A stretch of 64,000 nt of DNA from positions 65,215,395 to 65,279,394 of the forward strand of contig CM043963.1 of assembly GCA_014529385.2 (NCBI GenBank), in the 5' to 3' direction. Below the pieces are notes generated by a model. The model was not told the DNA's origin and searched no databases. It saw nothing but the letters and a program-made list of their open reading frames with translations. This DNA comes from Adiantum capillus-veneris. Lineage: Eukaryota > Streptophyta > Polypodiopsida > Polypodiales > Pteridaceae. Below, one piece after another: positions 10,846 to 21,510 of the stretch. The position numbers were made by a program, and so were the translations under genes. The first letter of the stretch is position 1; each line of letters opens with the position of its first letter.

Positions 10846-11495
10846 ACCGCACTATCAACTTCTATAGCCATTGCACAAGTTGAAGGTTGCGTGCTAATAG
10901 TACACAAGTAAAGTGTACCAACCTTTTCTCCTTTGGCAACCACCGAAGATCCCTTTGAGATCTTCCAACGTTTGTTTCCAAATGCAATGTTGTGACCTTC
11001 ATCGTCCAATTGTCCTGTTGATATCAAATTATTGCAAAGAGAAGGAACATGCCTAACATCTTTAAGCTTCCATTCATTTTCGTTAGCAGTTTCAACACAA
11101 ATTGTACCTTTGCCGACAATTTCACAATCTTCATCATCTTCCAAGTATACATACCCAAAATTACCTTTGTTGTAATCTTGGAAATGTTGCTTGTGCGATG
11201 TTGCATGGAATAAAGCCCCAGAATCTACTATCCAAGAATTAAACACATTGTCTAATGAGAGAATTATAGCATCTTGGTCTACTTTACCTGTCACATTGGC
11301 CTCCGATGTTGGCTTGTTGTCTTGAGACTCTGACTCCTTCTTCTTCTTCTTGGGCCAACAATCCTTCTTGATGTGGCCCTTCTTGCCATAGTTCCAACAT
11401 TCAAGAATTGACTTTGTACGTGACTTACTCTGCCTTGAGTGATCACGACCCTTTTGGTTTTTGAACCTCTCCTTAGGCCTTCGTCTTGTTTCCAC
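10818..11495 (-). pseudogene. Copia-1 gag zinc knuckle and protease
   Basis: The 225-codon frame begins with a basic region, then a zinc knuckle CWNYGKKGHIKKDC in which the second Cys of the usual CX2CX4HX4C is Tyr. The aspartic protease motif WIVDSGALFHAT follows, then the downstream protease fold (VGKGTICVETA, LKDVRHVPSLCNNLISTGQL) and WHYRLGHI, the start of the integrase HHCC region. Gag packages RNA and protease cleaves the polyprotein. The altered knuckle suggests loss of RNA binding. Confidence 0.85.
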
Positions 11496-11738
11496 TCACA
11501 GTACAACACTTGATGATTTACATGTGCTTCTCCTACACATTTCCTCACTTAGGAGAACACCCTCAACATCATCAAGATTAAGAGTTTTTGTGTCAGAGAC
11601 AGAGTTACTTACAGCCATCACAAGGTTGTCCCAACTATCCGATAGAGATGATAGTAAAAGGAGGGCTCGCACTTCGTCGTCGAAATTGACCTTCCCCGAT
11701 CGAAGTTGACTTATGTTGGTGTTAAAGTCGTTTAGGTG

Positions 11739-12115
11739 TTATGCAACTGAACTACTCTCTGTCATTTTTAGATTGAACAAGCACTTCATGAGAAATACCT
11801 TATTGGATGCCGATGGTTTCTTGTAGAGGCTATCAAGTGACTTTATCAAGTCCTCCATGGTCTTCATCTCTGAAATGTTGAAGGCCACCATTGATGCCAA
11901 GCTTAGCCGAATTGTTCCTAATGCCTTTCGGTCAAGGACAATCCATGCTTCATTAGCCATTGTTGCGGGCTTCTTTATAAGACCACATCGTGGAAAATAA
12001 AGGTCCTTTTGCTAGAGACAGTCTTCAATCTGCATCTTCTAGTGTTGGTAGTTTTTGCCGTTGAACTTCTCGATCTTGAGCTTCCATTACTCTACCATTA
12101 CTCCCACTCAATTCA
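11739..12115 (-). pseudogene. Copia-1 gag N-terminal region
   Basis: The frame 11739-11960 reads MANEAWIVLDRKALGTIRLS and KKPSASNKVFLMKCLFNLKM, the typical copia gag (UBN2-like) pattern. Upstream translation gives KIEKFNGKNYQ and FPRCGL with two stops, so the natural start lies near 12100 and the gag start is broken. A stop at 11739 and a frame change separate it from the zinc-knuckle frame. Confidence 0.8.
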
Positions 12116-12170
12116 AGGAATCCTTTCCTTGAGATACTTTAGCTACGACGAGCAAACCTTGCTTACGAGT

Positions 12171-12460
12171 TGTTAGGAAGTAGGATGTAGCTAAGTAGAA
12201 ATTAGAGTAGTTTACTTAATGGAGAGAGACAATTTTGACACAAGAGAGATTATAAAGTAGAGTAGAGAGAGATTATAAAGTAGAGTAGAGAGAGAGAGAG
12301 AGAGAGAGTACACAAAATATATGTGGTTCACCCAATGTGGGCTACATCCACGGGAAAGCAACCACTCAATGGCTTTAGTACTTCAAACAAGAAGTAGGTT
12401 ACAAAGGGAGTACACCCTTAATAGAGCTCCCACCTTAAGTAGAGTAGAGTAGAGTAGAGT

Positions 12461-12514
<54 letters not shown>

Positions 12515-13146
12515 CAAAATATATGTGGTTCACCCAATGTGGGCTACATCCACGGGAAAGCAACCACTCAATGGCTTTAGTACTTCAAACAAGAAGTAGG
12601 TTACAAAGGGAGTACACCCTTAATAGAGCTCCCACCTTGATTCACACTCACCACCTCACACTTACCTTGTTGTATCAAATTCACAATGCACCACAATGCA
12701 TCACAATGCCTTTTGTGTGTAGAAGAGGCCTCCTTTTATAGGTGAAAAGGGATGCCCTCTCTCATGAGAGGCACCGTGTGTAGCTACCCTTGTGTAGACA
12801 AGTCCAAGTTGGACTCTCCAATGTGCCTATGTGTGGCTGCCCTTGAGAAGACAAGTCTACCTTGAAATTGGCCATAGGCTATTGAATTCGGCCATTGGCC
12901 ACCGGTCATTGACTTCCGACAACCGGGCAATCGGCCAACTGACCGACCGTTTTTCGACCACTTTTCGGCCGCTGTTCGGTCATAATATTCCAGCAGAAAG
13001 GAATATCCCGATGGCCGTGAATTTTTGGTTTTCCGGCGAGTGATTTTTCTTCACGCACGATGGCTTCTTCTCATAACGGGGGCCTTACAAATGTGCGTTT
13101 TTAATAGTAAAAGTTACAAGGGGAAAACCAAGCTCCATACTTAACA
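12171..13146 (-). repeat. Copia-1 5' LTR (976 bp) with internal 202-bp duplication
   Basis: Right-hand LTR. It is 270 bp longer than its partner because a segment containing 'ggttcacccaatgtgggcta' to 'gctcccacctt' is present twice, with period 202 bp (about 12308 and 12510). A GAGTA/GA-rich microsatellite lies at the junction, consistent with slippage or unequal exchange at the microsatellite. Confidence 0.88.
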
Positions 13147-13151
13147 TCTAG

Positions 13152-13343
13152 AAGTGGCTAGAAGTATACTTATCAGGATAATTTGAAAAGGGAGATAAAT
13201 TCCATCTTTGAAAGGTATACAGAGTACTATGAAGCAGATTTTGACAGACGCTATGATAAAGTGAATTTCGTATTAAAAGGCCACAAGCCTTTTTGGGTGA
13301 CGACAAAAACTCCTCCTAGCCTCCGTTATAACCTTTGTCATGA
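13152..13343. other. Sequence between Copia-1 and Gypsy-1
   Basis: It contains the 70-codon plus-strand frame at 13183-13395, whose start resembles the charged segment left of Copia-1. By position, part of it may be the decayed short 3' LTR of Gypsy-1, ending near 13343 before 'ctactcctcccttgg'. It is too diverged to align by eye. Confidence 0.25.
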
Positions 13344-13399
13344 TACTACTCCTCCCTTGGAGAATATTTTCTTTCTCAAAATCTCAAAAACATAAAAAA

Positions 13400-13600
13400 A
13401 AGGTAGGAAACTGTTTCTTAAGACAATATTGCTTTCCCAATTGACACTTTCTTCAGGTCGATCTTTCCACTTGATGAGAACTTGCTGGTTTCATAAACTA
13501 TGATGATCCAAAATCTTTTCTAGCTTGTGACGTTGAGCAAGTGGCTCAATTATTTCAACTGAATATCCCAACCAACAACATTCTTTGCCTATCCTAACTG
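13400..13600 (-). pseudogene. Gypsy-1 chromodomain remnant
   Basis: Minus translation shows EKILDHHSL, a stop, then QQVLIKWKDRPEESVNWE. This matches the intact Gypsy-2 chromodomain (ERVLDYHELR, then ALIKWKDRPEKGATWE). Chromodomains at the end of chromovirus integrases target insertion to marked chromatin. At least one stop is present here. Confidence 0.75.
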
Positions 13601-13781
13601 CTTTCGTAAACAACTAACATGGAATACATGATGAACTCTTGAAAGTGCTTGCAAGTTTAATTTGTATGTACATTCACTTCTTGAGGATCCTGAAACAAAT
13701 TACAATACTCAATTGAAAATTTAGGTGAAGGGCTAGCATTCAGACTTTCTGAATGCTTTAAACCCTTTAGAAACATCTACT

Positions 13782-13973
13782 TGAAGGAGTACGAGCGGAA
13801 GTGCGACGCGAGAGAGAGTGCAAGAAGAAGAGCACGACGATATGGTGAACTCGCTCTACTGTAATGTGTAGAGCATAGTGAGTTCTTATTAGGTTTTTAC
13901 AAAAGAATATGTGTACATACTTGGTGGCCCGCCCACTTACCTGGGCGACCACATTGGGCTTTATACCCCAACA
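13782..13973 (-). repeat. Copia-2 3' LTR (192 bp)
   Basis: Starts TGAAGGAGTACGAGCGG and ends ATACCCCAACA in plus-strand reading. It is followed at 13974-13990 by the complement of the polypurine tract (AAGTGGGAGGT on the element strand). Confidence 0.93.
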
Positions 13974-14062
13974 ACCTCCCACTTAAAGTCCAATGTGGTA
14001 CTTTAAGTGTGAGAGAAGCTACTATACAAGCTAATATACAAGAGATGTAGAGAAGTGATGTA

Positions 14063-15721
14063 CTACCCTACACCTAACTGCTTGCGAAAATGCGCAAAGC
14101 TCTCTGAGGGAAGTCCTTTTGTAAGTAGATCAGCAGGATTTTCTGTGGTGTGAACTTTGACAAGCTGAAGTTGCTTATCCTCGAGCATTTCCCTGATGAA
14201 ATGATACTTCACATCCACATGCTTTGTCTTTGAGTGATAAACTGGATTGCGAGCCAATTGTATAGCACTTTGACTATCACAATATAGCACATGCATCTCT
14301 TCTTTGATTCCCAAATCTGTTACTAGGCGATTAAGCCAAATTGATTCTTTGCATGCCTCTGATGCTGCAACATATTCAGCCTCTGTAGTAGACTGAGTAA
14401 CACAATCTTGTAATCTAGAACGCCATGATACTGCTCCACCAGCCAATGTAAAGACATACCCTGATGTAGACCTTCGGTTGTCTAAGTCACCTGCATAATC
14501 TGAGTCTGTAAAACCCTTTACACTTAGCTCCTGACTCCCATAGCATATACGCATACTCTTTGTAGCTTTTAGGTATCTCAATATTCCTTTCACTGCCTCC
14601 CAATGTTTCTTGCATGGGTTTGACATGTATCGACTTACTACTCCCACTGCAAATGCAATGTCTGGGCGAGTAGCAATCATTGCATACATCAAACTACCCA
14701 CTGCAGACGCATATGGAATCTTATCCATTTCAGCCTGTTCTTCCTCAGACACGGGACAATCTTGTTTGCTAAGTTTCACATATGGTGGCAATGGAACACT
14801 CAATGCCTTTCCCTTCTCCATATTGAAACGTTGCAAAACCTTGTCAATATACTCTGTTTGAGATAACCAAATCAACTTCTTTGATCTGTCTCTCTCAATG
14901 CGCATACCAAGTATATGACTTGCCTCACCCATGTCTTTCATGTCAAATGATTTTGCCAGCTTTGACTTCAAAGCTGAAATTTCTTCCAAGTGCTTGCCAA
15001 CAATCAACATGTCATCCACATACAAAATAAGGATCAGCCAACTGCCATCCTTAGCCTTCTTTGTATATAGACAGTGATCGAACTCACTACGTTTGTAGCC
15101 TTGAGAAAGCATAAACTTGTGGAATTTATGGTACCATGCCCTCGGTGATTGTTTTAAGCCATAAAGACTCTTTAACAACTGGCATACCCAATCTTCCTTG
15201 CCTTTCTCAACAAACCCTTCTGGCTGCTGCATGTAAATTTCCACATCTAAATCACCATGCAAGAACGCTGTCTTGACATCCATTTGGTACAACACCAAAT
15301 CTAATATGGCAACCAATGCAAGAAAGCATCTCAATGTAGTCATCTTGACCACCGGAGAGAAGACTTCATCAAAGTTAATGCCTTGTTCTTGCTTAAAGCC
15401 CTTGGCAACAAGCCTTGCTTTGTACTTTGGCTGACTATCATGAGCGGTGATCTTATACCTGTAAACCCATTTACAAGGTAGAGCCTTTTTTCCCTGTGGT
15501 AATTTAACTAGCTTCCATGTCTTGTTTTTATGCAGAGCTGTCATCTCTGACTGCATAGCCAATTGCCAATTCCCGGAGTCCTTCATTTGCACTGCTTCCT
15601 TGTAACATGAAGGCTCATTGCAATCAGTCAACATGACATAGTTCATAGATGGAACAAACCTATCAGGAGGTTGCGTGACACGTCCAGATCTACGCACAAT
15701 AGGTGGCTCAGGCTCAACCAC
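14063..15721 (-). pseudogene. Copia-2 reverse transcriptase-RNase H (553 codons open)
   Basis: It begins just after a TAG at 15725-15727 and runs without interruption through the linker (RRSGRVTQPPDRFVPS), RT (WVYRYKITAH, ARLVAKGFKQEQGINFDE, QMDVKTAFLHGDLDVEIYM, KSLYGLKQSPRAWY, catalytic LILYVDDMLIVG) and RNase H (FTDSDYAGDLDNRRSTSGY, STTEAEYVAASEACKE, LYCDSQSAIQLARNPVYH, TKHVDVKYHFIREML, NPADLLTKGLP). All expected catalytic Asp and Glu residues are visible. Only the upstream stop separates it from integrase, so this is the best-preserved RT in the window. It is called a pseudogene because the polyprotein is interrupted. Confidence 0.93.
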
Positions 15722-15724
15722 AAC

Positions 15725-16435
15725 CTATGGTTCCACTCTATCCTGCCCTTGCTCCTCTTGAGCCCTTACATTTTGTCTTGCACGTGCAGGTCCATCTTCT
15801 TGGAAGACAACTCTTCTAATCTCCTCAACCCTCTCTGGTTTAGAATGATATTTGGATTCATTAAAGTGAACATCATTGCTACGGACAACCTTTCTGGATT
15901 CGGGATCCCAAAGTCTGTACCCCATCTCACCAGAATTACCATAGCCTAGAAAGATGCACTTTCTACTCTTTGGCTCAAGTTTGTTCCTAAATTCCTTTGG
16001 AACGTGAGTATATGCCTCACAGCCAAAAACTCTGAGATGCTTGTATGAGGGCATTTTGCCTGACCATACCATCTCTGGCACTGAATCCTTCTGCAAAACC
16101 TTTCTAGGAGATCTATTTATAAGATGAACAGCTGTTGATACAGCTTCAGCCCAAAACCCATTTGGAAGCTGTGCATTAGACAACATACTTCTGACCTTCT
16201 CTTGTATGGTCCTATTCATCCTCTCAGCAACACCATTTTGAGGAGGATTGTAAGGAGCAGTAAGTTCACGTTTTATAGCTTTTGACTCACAAAAGTCCTA
16301 AAAGGCCTTTGAAACATACTCTCCACCATTGTCAGTGCGTAAGCATTTAAGCTTCTTGCCACTCTGATTCTCCACAAGTGTCACAAACGTTTTGAAAACA
16401 CTAAACGCTTCATCATTATGCTTGAGAAAGTAAAC
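15725..16435 (-). pseudogene. Copia-2 integrase core and C-terminal part
   Basis: Minus translation gives [14 protein letters not shown], a TAG at 16298-16300, then PYNPPQNGVAERMNRTI with the catalytic Glu, FWAEAVSTAVHLINRSP, GCEAYTHVPKEFRNKLEPKS and FLGYGNSGEMGYRLWDPES. It is in the same frame as the neighbouring segments. Integrase inserts the cDNA in the nucleus. The stop falls where Gln is expected. Confidence 0.88.
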
Positions 16436-17641
16436 TCATACTTTCCTCGAGTAATCATCTATAAATGTCATAAAGTAAGAAGCTCCCCCTAGAGATAGGT
16501 TAGGCATAGGTCCACACAAATCACTATGAGCAAGTGCCAACTGTGTATCTCTTCTACTGCTTCTATGCTTATGTGGCTGCTGTGTTTCCTTACCATACAG
16601 ACAATGTTCACAGAATTCAAAATCATTAAATGAAAAGCCAGGCAAATAACCAGAACGAGACAAGATTTCCATTCCCTTCTTGGACATATGTCCTAACCGG
16701 CTATGCCACAAAGAAACGTTCGGCTGCTCGGTTACATTGATTACATTTTTAGAGACATTTGATACATAAATCATGTAAAGTCCTCCAGACTTTACTCCAT
16801 GTGCTACTGTCATAGAACCCTTGGATATCTTCCACATGTTCTGTCCAAAAGTGGTGACATAGCCAGCATCATCAAGTAAACCTGTGCTGATCAAGCTCTT
16901 TGTAATTGCGGGAACATGTCTCACATTCTTCAGCGTGAAAGAAGAGCCATTCTTAAACTTCAATTGAACATCTCCAACACCTAAGATCTCACATGTCTGC
17001 CCATTGCCTAGTCGAACATGATCTTTAGTGGTCATATAAGAGGTAAACCACTCCTTGTTTGGAGACACATGAAGTGATGCCCCTGAGTCTATAATCCAGT
17101 CACTCAGTGCATTTCCATCAGATGTTGTAAGAAGAGCTGAGTCCATTGTATTCTTCAAGAAGTAGATGTCTCTTGACACTAGACTGTCATCCTCTGCAAC
17201 AGTGTTTGTCACATTTATTTCTTGAATCTTCACTGAGGACTTGTTCTTCTCACCATGGTCTTCAGCTTTCTCTTTGCCTTTTTCTGCTTTCCGTTCTCTG
17301 CAGTCTCTTTTCATGTGACCCTTCTTGCCACAATGGTAGCATTCTATGTCACTCTTGCCTTTAGCATTGCGGGACTTGCTACGAGACTGATTCCTGTTTC
17401 CACCTTTGTACTTTTCTTTGGTCCTTCCCCTGACAACTAAGGCTGTTCCTTTGCCTTTGTCCATTGTCTTTCTATTGGTTTCTTCAGTAAGCAGACTTCC
17501 TTCTACACCTGCTATTTGCAAACCATCTGGAGGTGAAGAATTACTCAAAGCTGTGCGAAAAGTGTCCCAACTTTCCGGCAATGTGATCAACAGGAACATA
17601 GCTCTAACAGGTTCATCAAACTTGACACCTTGAGCTGACAA
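16436..17641 (-). pseudogene. Copia-2 gag C-terminus, zinc knuckle, protease and integrase N-terminus
   Basis: The 401-codon frame has gag MFLLITLPESWDTFRTALSN, an intact CX2CX4HX4C knuckle CYHCGKKGHMKRDC, protease WIIDSGASLHVSPNKEW, pre-integrase WHSRLGHMSKKGMEIL with FCEHCLYGK, and the first integrase Asp in ALAHSDLCGPM. It ends at a TGA (16436-16438) where [11 protein letters not shown] continues in frame, at a position where Trp is expected. Confidence 0.92.
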
Positions 17642-18043
17642 CTAACTATAGATTGTGTTGAATTCATTCAGATGATTGGACATAGGTGTCCCTTCTTTCA
17701 TCTTCAAGTCAACAAGCTTCTTAAGCGAGTATACCTGTGAAGCTGCACTCTGCTTCTCATAAAGATCACTCAGCTTTAACCATGCTTGATAAGCCGACAT
17801 CTCGTCTGCTACATTGAAGTAAACACTTTCTGCCAAAGTCAGCATAATGGTAGAAAGTGCCAATTCATCCATTTCGCTCCATTCATCTTCGTCCATATCT
17901 TCTGGTTTTATCCCCTTGAGCTTTATAGGTTTTATCTGCTTCTTTTGTACCAACACGTGCCAAATCTGCTTCTTCCACAATGGGAAATTGGTTCCATCCA
18001 GCTTCTTGATATTGTAAAGAGCAGTGTCCTGTGATCCAGCCAT
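17642..18043 (-). pseudogene. Copia-2 gag N-terminal segment
   Basis: 133 residues from an ATG at 18043: MAGSQDTALYNIKKLDGTNF, PLWKKQIWHVLVQKKQIKPI, SDLYEKQSAASQVYSLKKLV, LNEFNTIYS then TAG, where other copia gags have Gln in YSQL. The start is chosen because it opens the characteristic gag N-terminus. In frame with the downstream part. Confidence 0.9.
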
Positions 18044-19127
18044 AGCTACGCTTCACAGTAGTTTACTTTCCTGGGAAAAATTCGGGAGAGTTTCCCCTGT
18101 AAACTGACCTCTGAACCAATATCAACCTGTCAAATGAACCAAGAAAGCTTCAGATTCTGCAGAAATTTTGGCAGAGTCTCCTTTGTAAAATGGCTCTGGT
18201 GTACTAAAAACAGACCAAAAAACAGCTCAAAAAACCACTGTCTCTCTAACACTGTAAGCTGTGGGTAAACCTGTCCTGCACCTGTACTGTCTCTCACTGT
18301 CCTATCACTATCCTGTAAGCATAGACTGTGATAATGCCTCAACGGCAGTAAAGCAAAGATGCAATCCCAACTGTCTAACTCACAGTCAATACATCCTAGC
18401 TGCCTATCTAAGGGTGCTCGAGGGATCGCTCCAAGACCTGTATCACCGAAAGGATCTCAACATTCGAGAATCCCCCAGCTCAATAAAACCTCACTCGACC
18501 CTCAACAAAGGCTGCAGTAAATCTGACAGTACATAGACTTCCCACAAAGTCATACATCCACAAATTTCCCATTATATGCTGTAACCGCTGCGACGGTTGT
18601 TTGCTGCGTGACTCACAACCAGCAAACCCTCAACAAACATACATCATCTCTGACAATACATCCCATGTGGAAGTACCTGCAATGTCAGGATGAAATCTGG
18701 AATATCAAGCAGCAAACACAAGCTACCTGATGAACTAGTGGATGTCGCCTACAGTCTCTGTGTAGATGCGCCCGTGTCGTATGTGACACGCCTCCAAGAA
18801 CTGTGAGCCGTCCTTCGATGTGTAGAAATCCACAAATCAACACTCTGGGAGTGTCGATATCCTCAGCACCTGCAGTCGTAGGCCGAAAACCCCAAATTTG
18901 CGGAGTCGGATCTGCACCCGCCGAGACCACGTAGTCGAAAATGGCCTGCGCACACCTTTCTCGAAGCTGAATGGTGGCCGAGATGACCTCAGAATGAAAT
19001 TTTGACAACACCAAGCCCTTCGGGCTTACCCACGAGATTTGGGGCCGTGTCTTCGCCTGTCGAATTTCACTCCAATCTGAGTTGGTGACTCTAGCCTCCT
19101 GCAGTGCTGCCCCGAGCCTCGATCTGA
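18044..19127 (-). other. Copia-2 long 5' leader
   Basis: About 1.1 kb lies between primer site and gag start. It contains an open frame of 109 codons at 18685-19014 (MVLSKFHSEVISATIQLRE...) which I do not recognise. Long structured leaders are common in such elements, so this frame is probably not a protein gene. Confidence 0.6.
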
Positions 19128-19139
19128 GCTCTGATACCA
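19128..19139 (-). promoter_or_regulatory. Copia-2 primer-binding site (Met tRNA type)
   Basis: The plus strand reads gctctgatacca; the element strand is TGGTATCAGAGC, the classic copia primer site, two bases from the LTR end. It primes minus-strand cDNA synthesis. Confidence 0.95.
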
Positions 19140-19141
19140 GT

Positions 19142-19333
19142 TGAAGGAGTACGAGCGGAAGTGCGATGCGAGAGAGAGTGCGAGAAGAAGAGCACGACGA
19201 TATGGTGAACTCGCTCTACTGTAATGTGTAGAGCATAGTGAGTTCTTATTAGGTTTTTACAAAAGAATGTGTGTACATACCTAGAGGCCCACCCACTTAC
19301 CTGGGTGACCACATTGGGCTTTATACCCCAACA
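19142..19333 (-). repeat. Copia-2 5' LTR (192 bp)
   Basis: Same length as 13782-13973 with about eight substitutions. It ends ATACCCCAACA, directly followed by CTACT, the target duplication. Confidence 0.93.
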
Positions 19334-19339
19334 CTACTC

Positions 19340-20117
19340 TCCCTTTGTGAGGAGACTTGTCGACATTTCTCATCTACAAACTTTTTGTAATTGTTTAACA
19401 TTGCTCTTAGCAATCCTCATCAAATAAAAATGTGCTTTTGAGAAATTCATAGCCAAATGTATGAGTTCATTCACGAATCCTATGGCAAATGAGACCGGTG
19501 TTGATAACCATAAATGGGCTAAATCTTGTGGAAACATGTTTTGCCCTATTGTACGCAAATTCCAAAATAGGCAGATGGTTGGGAGATAGTCTTCCCAATC
19601 TGTCTGATTTTTACTAACATAGGCTTGTAGCATATATTTTAGTACCTTATTTACTCACTTAGTATGTCCATCTATGTGAGGATGATCATATGTACTCAAG
19701 TTAAGAATCATCCTGAGATTACAAAATACTTCTCTCCAAATGACCATCCAATTTCATGTCTCTATCGCTAACAATATTAGACGGAAGTCCGTATAGCTTA
19801 TACAAGTTCTGCAAAGTAGTCTTTATAGGAATAAACCTACATGTCTTGGTCAAGCGTTCTACTACTACGCAAATACAGTTGTGGCCATGAACTGTCGGAG
19901 GTAGACCAACAATAAAGTCCATAGAGATGCTTTCCCATTTTTTGTTTGGAATCTCTAATTGTTGTAAAAGCCCGCCTACCTTGAGATGCTTAGCTTTTGT
20001 CACTTGCATTTTTGGGATCTCTAATGGTTGTAAAATCCCACCTACCTTGAGATGCTTAGATTTTGTCACTTGATATTTATCATGTACTAATGTACATCCT
20101 TGTGTAAACTTGGCCAT
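19340..20117 (-). pseudogene. Gypsy-1 integrase with internal 66-bp duplication
   Basis: Fragments KKWESISMDFIVGLPPTVHG (first catalytic Asp in MDFI), YKLYGLPSNIVSDRD (second Asp), then MLQAYVSKNQTDWEDYLPT. Ahead of the core, the block VTKAKHLKVGGLLQQLEIP occurs twice in tandem (VTKSKHLKVGGILQPLEIP), about 22 codons each. Stops and the absence of a clear catalytic Glu region make it dead. Confidence 0.82.
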
Positions 20118-20313
20118 TAAAACTATCTTTTAATAAATGCATATGTCTTTTGAATACTCAGATGATCTGTGCACGGACTATCGTGAAGCTCAAACATATT
20201 TGGCACCTAGTGTCTAGGTCCATGCATATACATACACTCCCCTTGTGGAGTAGATACCCATCATCGATAGAAAAATTATTCCATCGCTAAAGTTTTCTTG
20301 TGAAGAAGTAAAG

Positions 20314-20960
20314 CTACATTGCAATCATATTAGAGCAAGAAGGATCCCTCATTTCTACGTGACTCCACATCGTATTGTATAGTGGATGGTGCTCGCACTT
20401 CCCTCGAAGAGAGGCCAATAATTCACTCTTAATTTTTGCAAAAGAAAGAGCATTAATCTCTAGCATGCGGCTTAAAGCATTGGATACCATGTTGTACCGA
20501 CCTTTACAATATGGTAAAGGGCACACATACTCTTGAAGAATCTAGCCTTTTAACCCTTCAAGTCTGTCTAATTGGTAAACCACTTGAATTAGTGCTTTCA
20601 CGTTCAAAAAATATCTCAAACTCTACACCATATAAATATTGCCTCAATCCGCGACGGGCATGTATAATGGCAGACAACTCACACTCATATGCATAGTAAT
20701 TCTGCGGGGTACTATATTATTCTTTCTCTCAAAGGCAAATGGTCCACATCCTTGAAGTAGCACTGCATCAATAGCCTTATTGCTAGCATCAGTCTCCAAA
20801 AAAAAGGGTTTTGTTGGATAGGTGATGTTCAAGATGGAGAAATAGCTAAAAATATCTTAAGCTTATCAAAGATACTATGTTGTTCTGCTTGCCAAGTAAA
20901 TTGACAACCCTGAGTCTTCAATTGGTCAATCATAAGCACAACTATCTTTGCATAATTCTA
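20314..20960 (-). pseudogene. Gypsy-1 RNase H and tether remnant
   Basis: Frames 20644-20832 (KPFFLETDASNKAIDAVLLQ) and 20314-20526 (YCKGRYNMVSNALSRMLEIN) correspond to the start of RNase H and to its end plus linker. They align with Gypsy-2 RKGRYNVVADALSRMPEINS. The catalytic Asp of ETDAS is present. Stops lie between the frames. Confidence 0.75.
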
Positions 20961-21510
20961 AATGAATTTGTGATAGTATCTAACCATGCCTGCCCAAGGA
21001 AATTTGAAGCTCTTCCAAACTTTAAGGAGAAGGCCATTTCAAAATAACCTCGACTTTGCTAGGATCCATCTTAAGACCCTGAGTGAAAATATTATGGCCA
21101 AGATATTGCACCTTTGCTGCATGAAATCCCGTTTTCTCTTCTTGGTATATAAGGAATTCTTCCTAAGCATATTAAAAAATTTATCATAGATGATCTAAAT
21201 GACCTTCCTTAGAACGATGTAAATAAGTATGCCATCCAAGAAGACAACTACAAATTTACCCAAGTGAAGTCAAAGGATCATGCCCATAAGTGTAATAAAT
21301 GAAGTTAGAGCATTTGTTAACCTAAAGGGAAGAACAAGAAACTCAAATGGTCAAACCTTGTTTGAAAATCTATTTTAGAAATATCTCTTACATCAATTTT
21401 TAATTGATAATATCCTAATCGCAAATCAATCTTTGTGAAGTATATGGACCCATAGAGTTGATAAAAAATCTCTTATGTACAGGAATTGAATCAACTAATT
21501 GCTAATCCCC
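20961..21510 (-). pseudogene. Gypsy-1 reverse transcriptase remnant
   Basis: Minus translation shows KFVVVFLDGILIYI in the catalytic loop, where chromoviruses have FLDDILIYS, so the second catalytic Asp is Gly. Next come an ILAIIFS segment and GMVRYYHKFIQNYAKIV-like sequence with stops, typical of the RT thumb/RNase H junction. Homology fades at about 21510. Confidence 0.7.

Larger units (their letters stand above)
7490..13151 (-). mobile_element. Copia-1: complete but decayed Ty1-copia LTR retrotransposon
   Basis: The element is bounded by two LTRs (7495-8200 and 12171-13146), each starting TGTTAGGAA and ending CTTAACA on the plus strand, and by a perfect 5-bp target duplication TCTAG (7490-7494 and 13147-13151). 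Minus-strand internal order is gag, protease, integrase, RT, RNase H, the copia order. The purine tract beside the 3' LTR is the complement of 8201-8215. I could not recognise a standard Met primer-binding site beside the 5' LTR. All coding segments carry stops or frameshifts. Confidence 0.92.
13782..19333 (-). mobile_element. Copia-2: near-intact Ty1-copia element nested in Gypsy-1
   Basis: LTRs of 192 bp at 13782-13973 and 19142-19333, a perfect target duplication CTACT (13777-13781 and 19334-19338), a Met-type primer site and a purine tract. The LTRs differ at about 8 of 192 positions, nearly all transitions. Internal coding runs in a single frame from gag to RNase H with four stops. A leader of about 1.1 kb precedes gag. 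Confidence 0.95.
13344..21510 (-). mobile_element. Gypsy-1: decayed Ty3-gypsy chromovirus, split by Copia-2
   Basis: Minus-strand remnants in order RT (about 20.96-21.5 kb), RNase H, integrase (19.34-20.1 kb), then a chromodomain (13.4-13.6 kb). The two halves join exactly across the Copia-2 insertion (13782-19333): the left part ends with the 'agactttctgaatg' region and the right part resumes with 'gtcgacatttctcatc'. The same two segments are contiguous in Gypsy-2 near 32310-32390. No 5' LTR or gag was found to the right. Many stops. Confidence 0.85.

Noticed and set aside
18685-19014. 109-codon frame as a possible extra gene of Copia-2
   Set aside because: It lies in the leader between primer site and gag, has no recognised domain, and leaders of this type often have chance frames.
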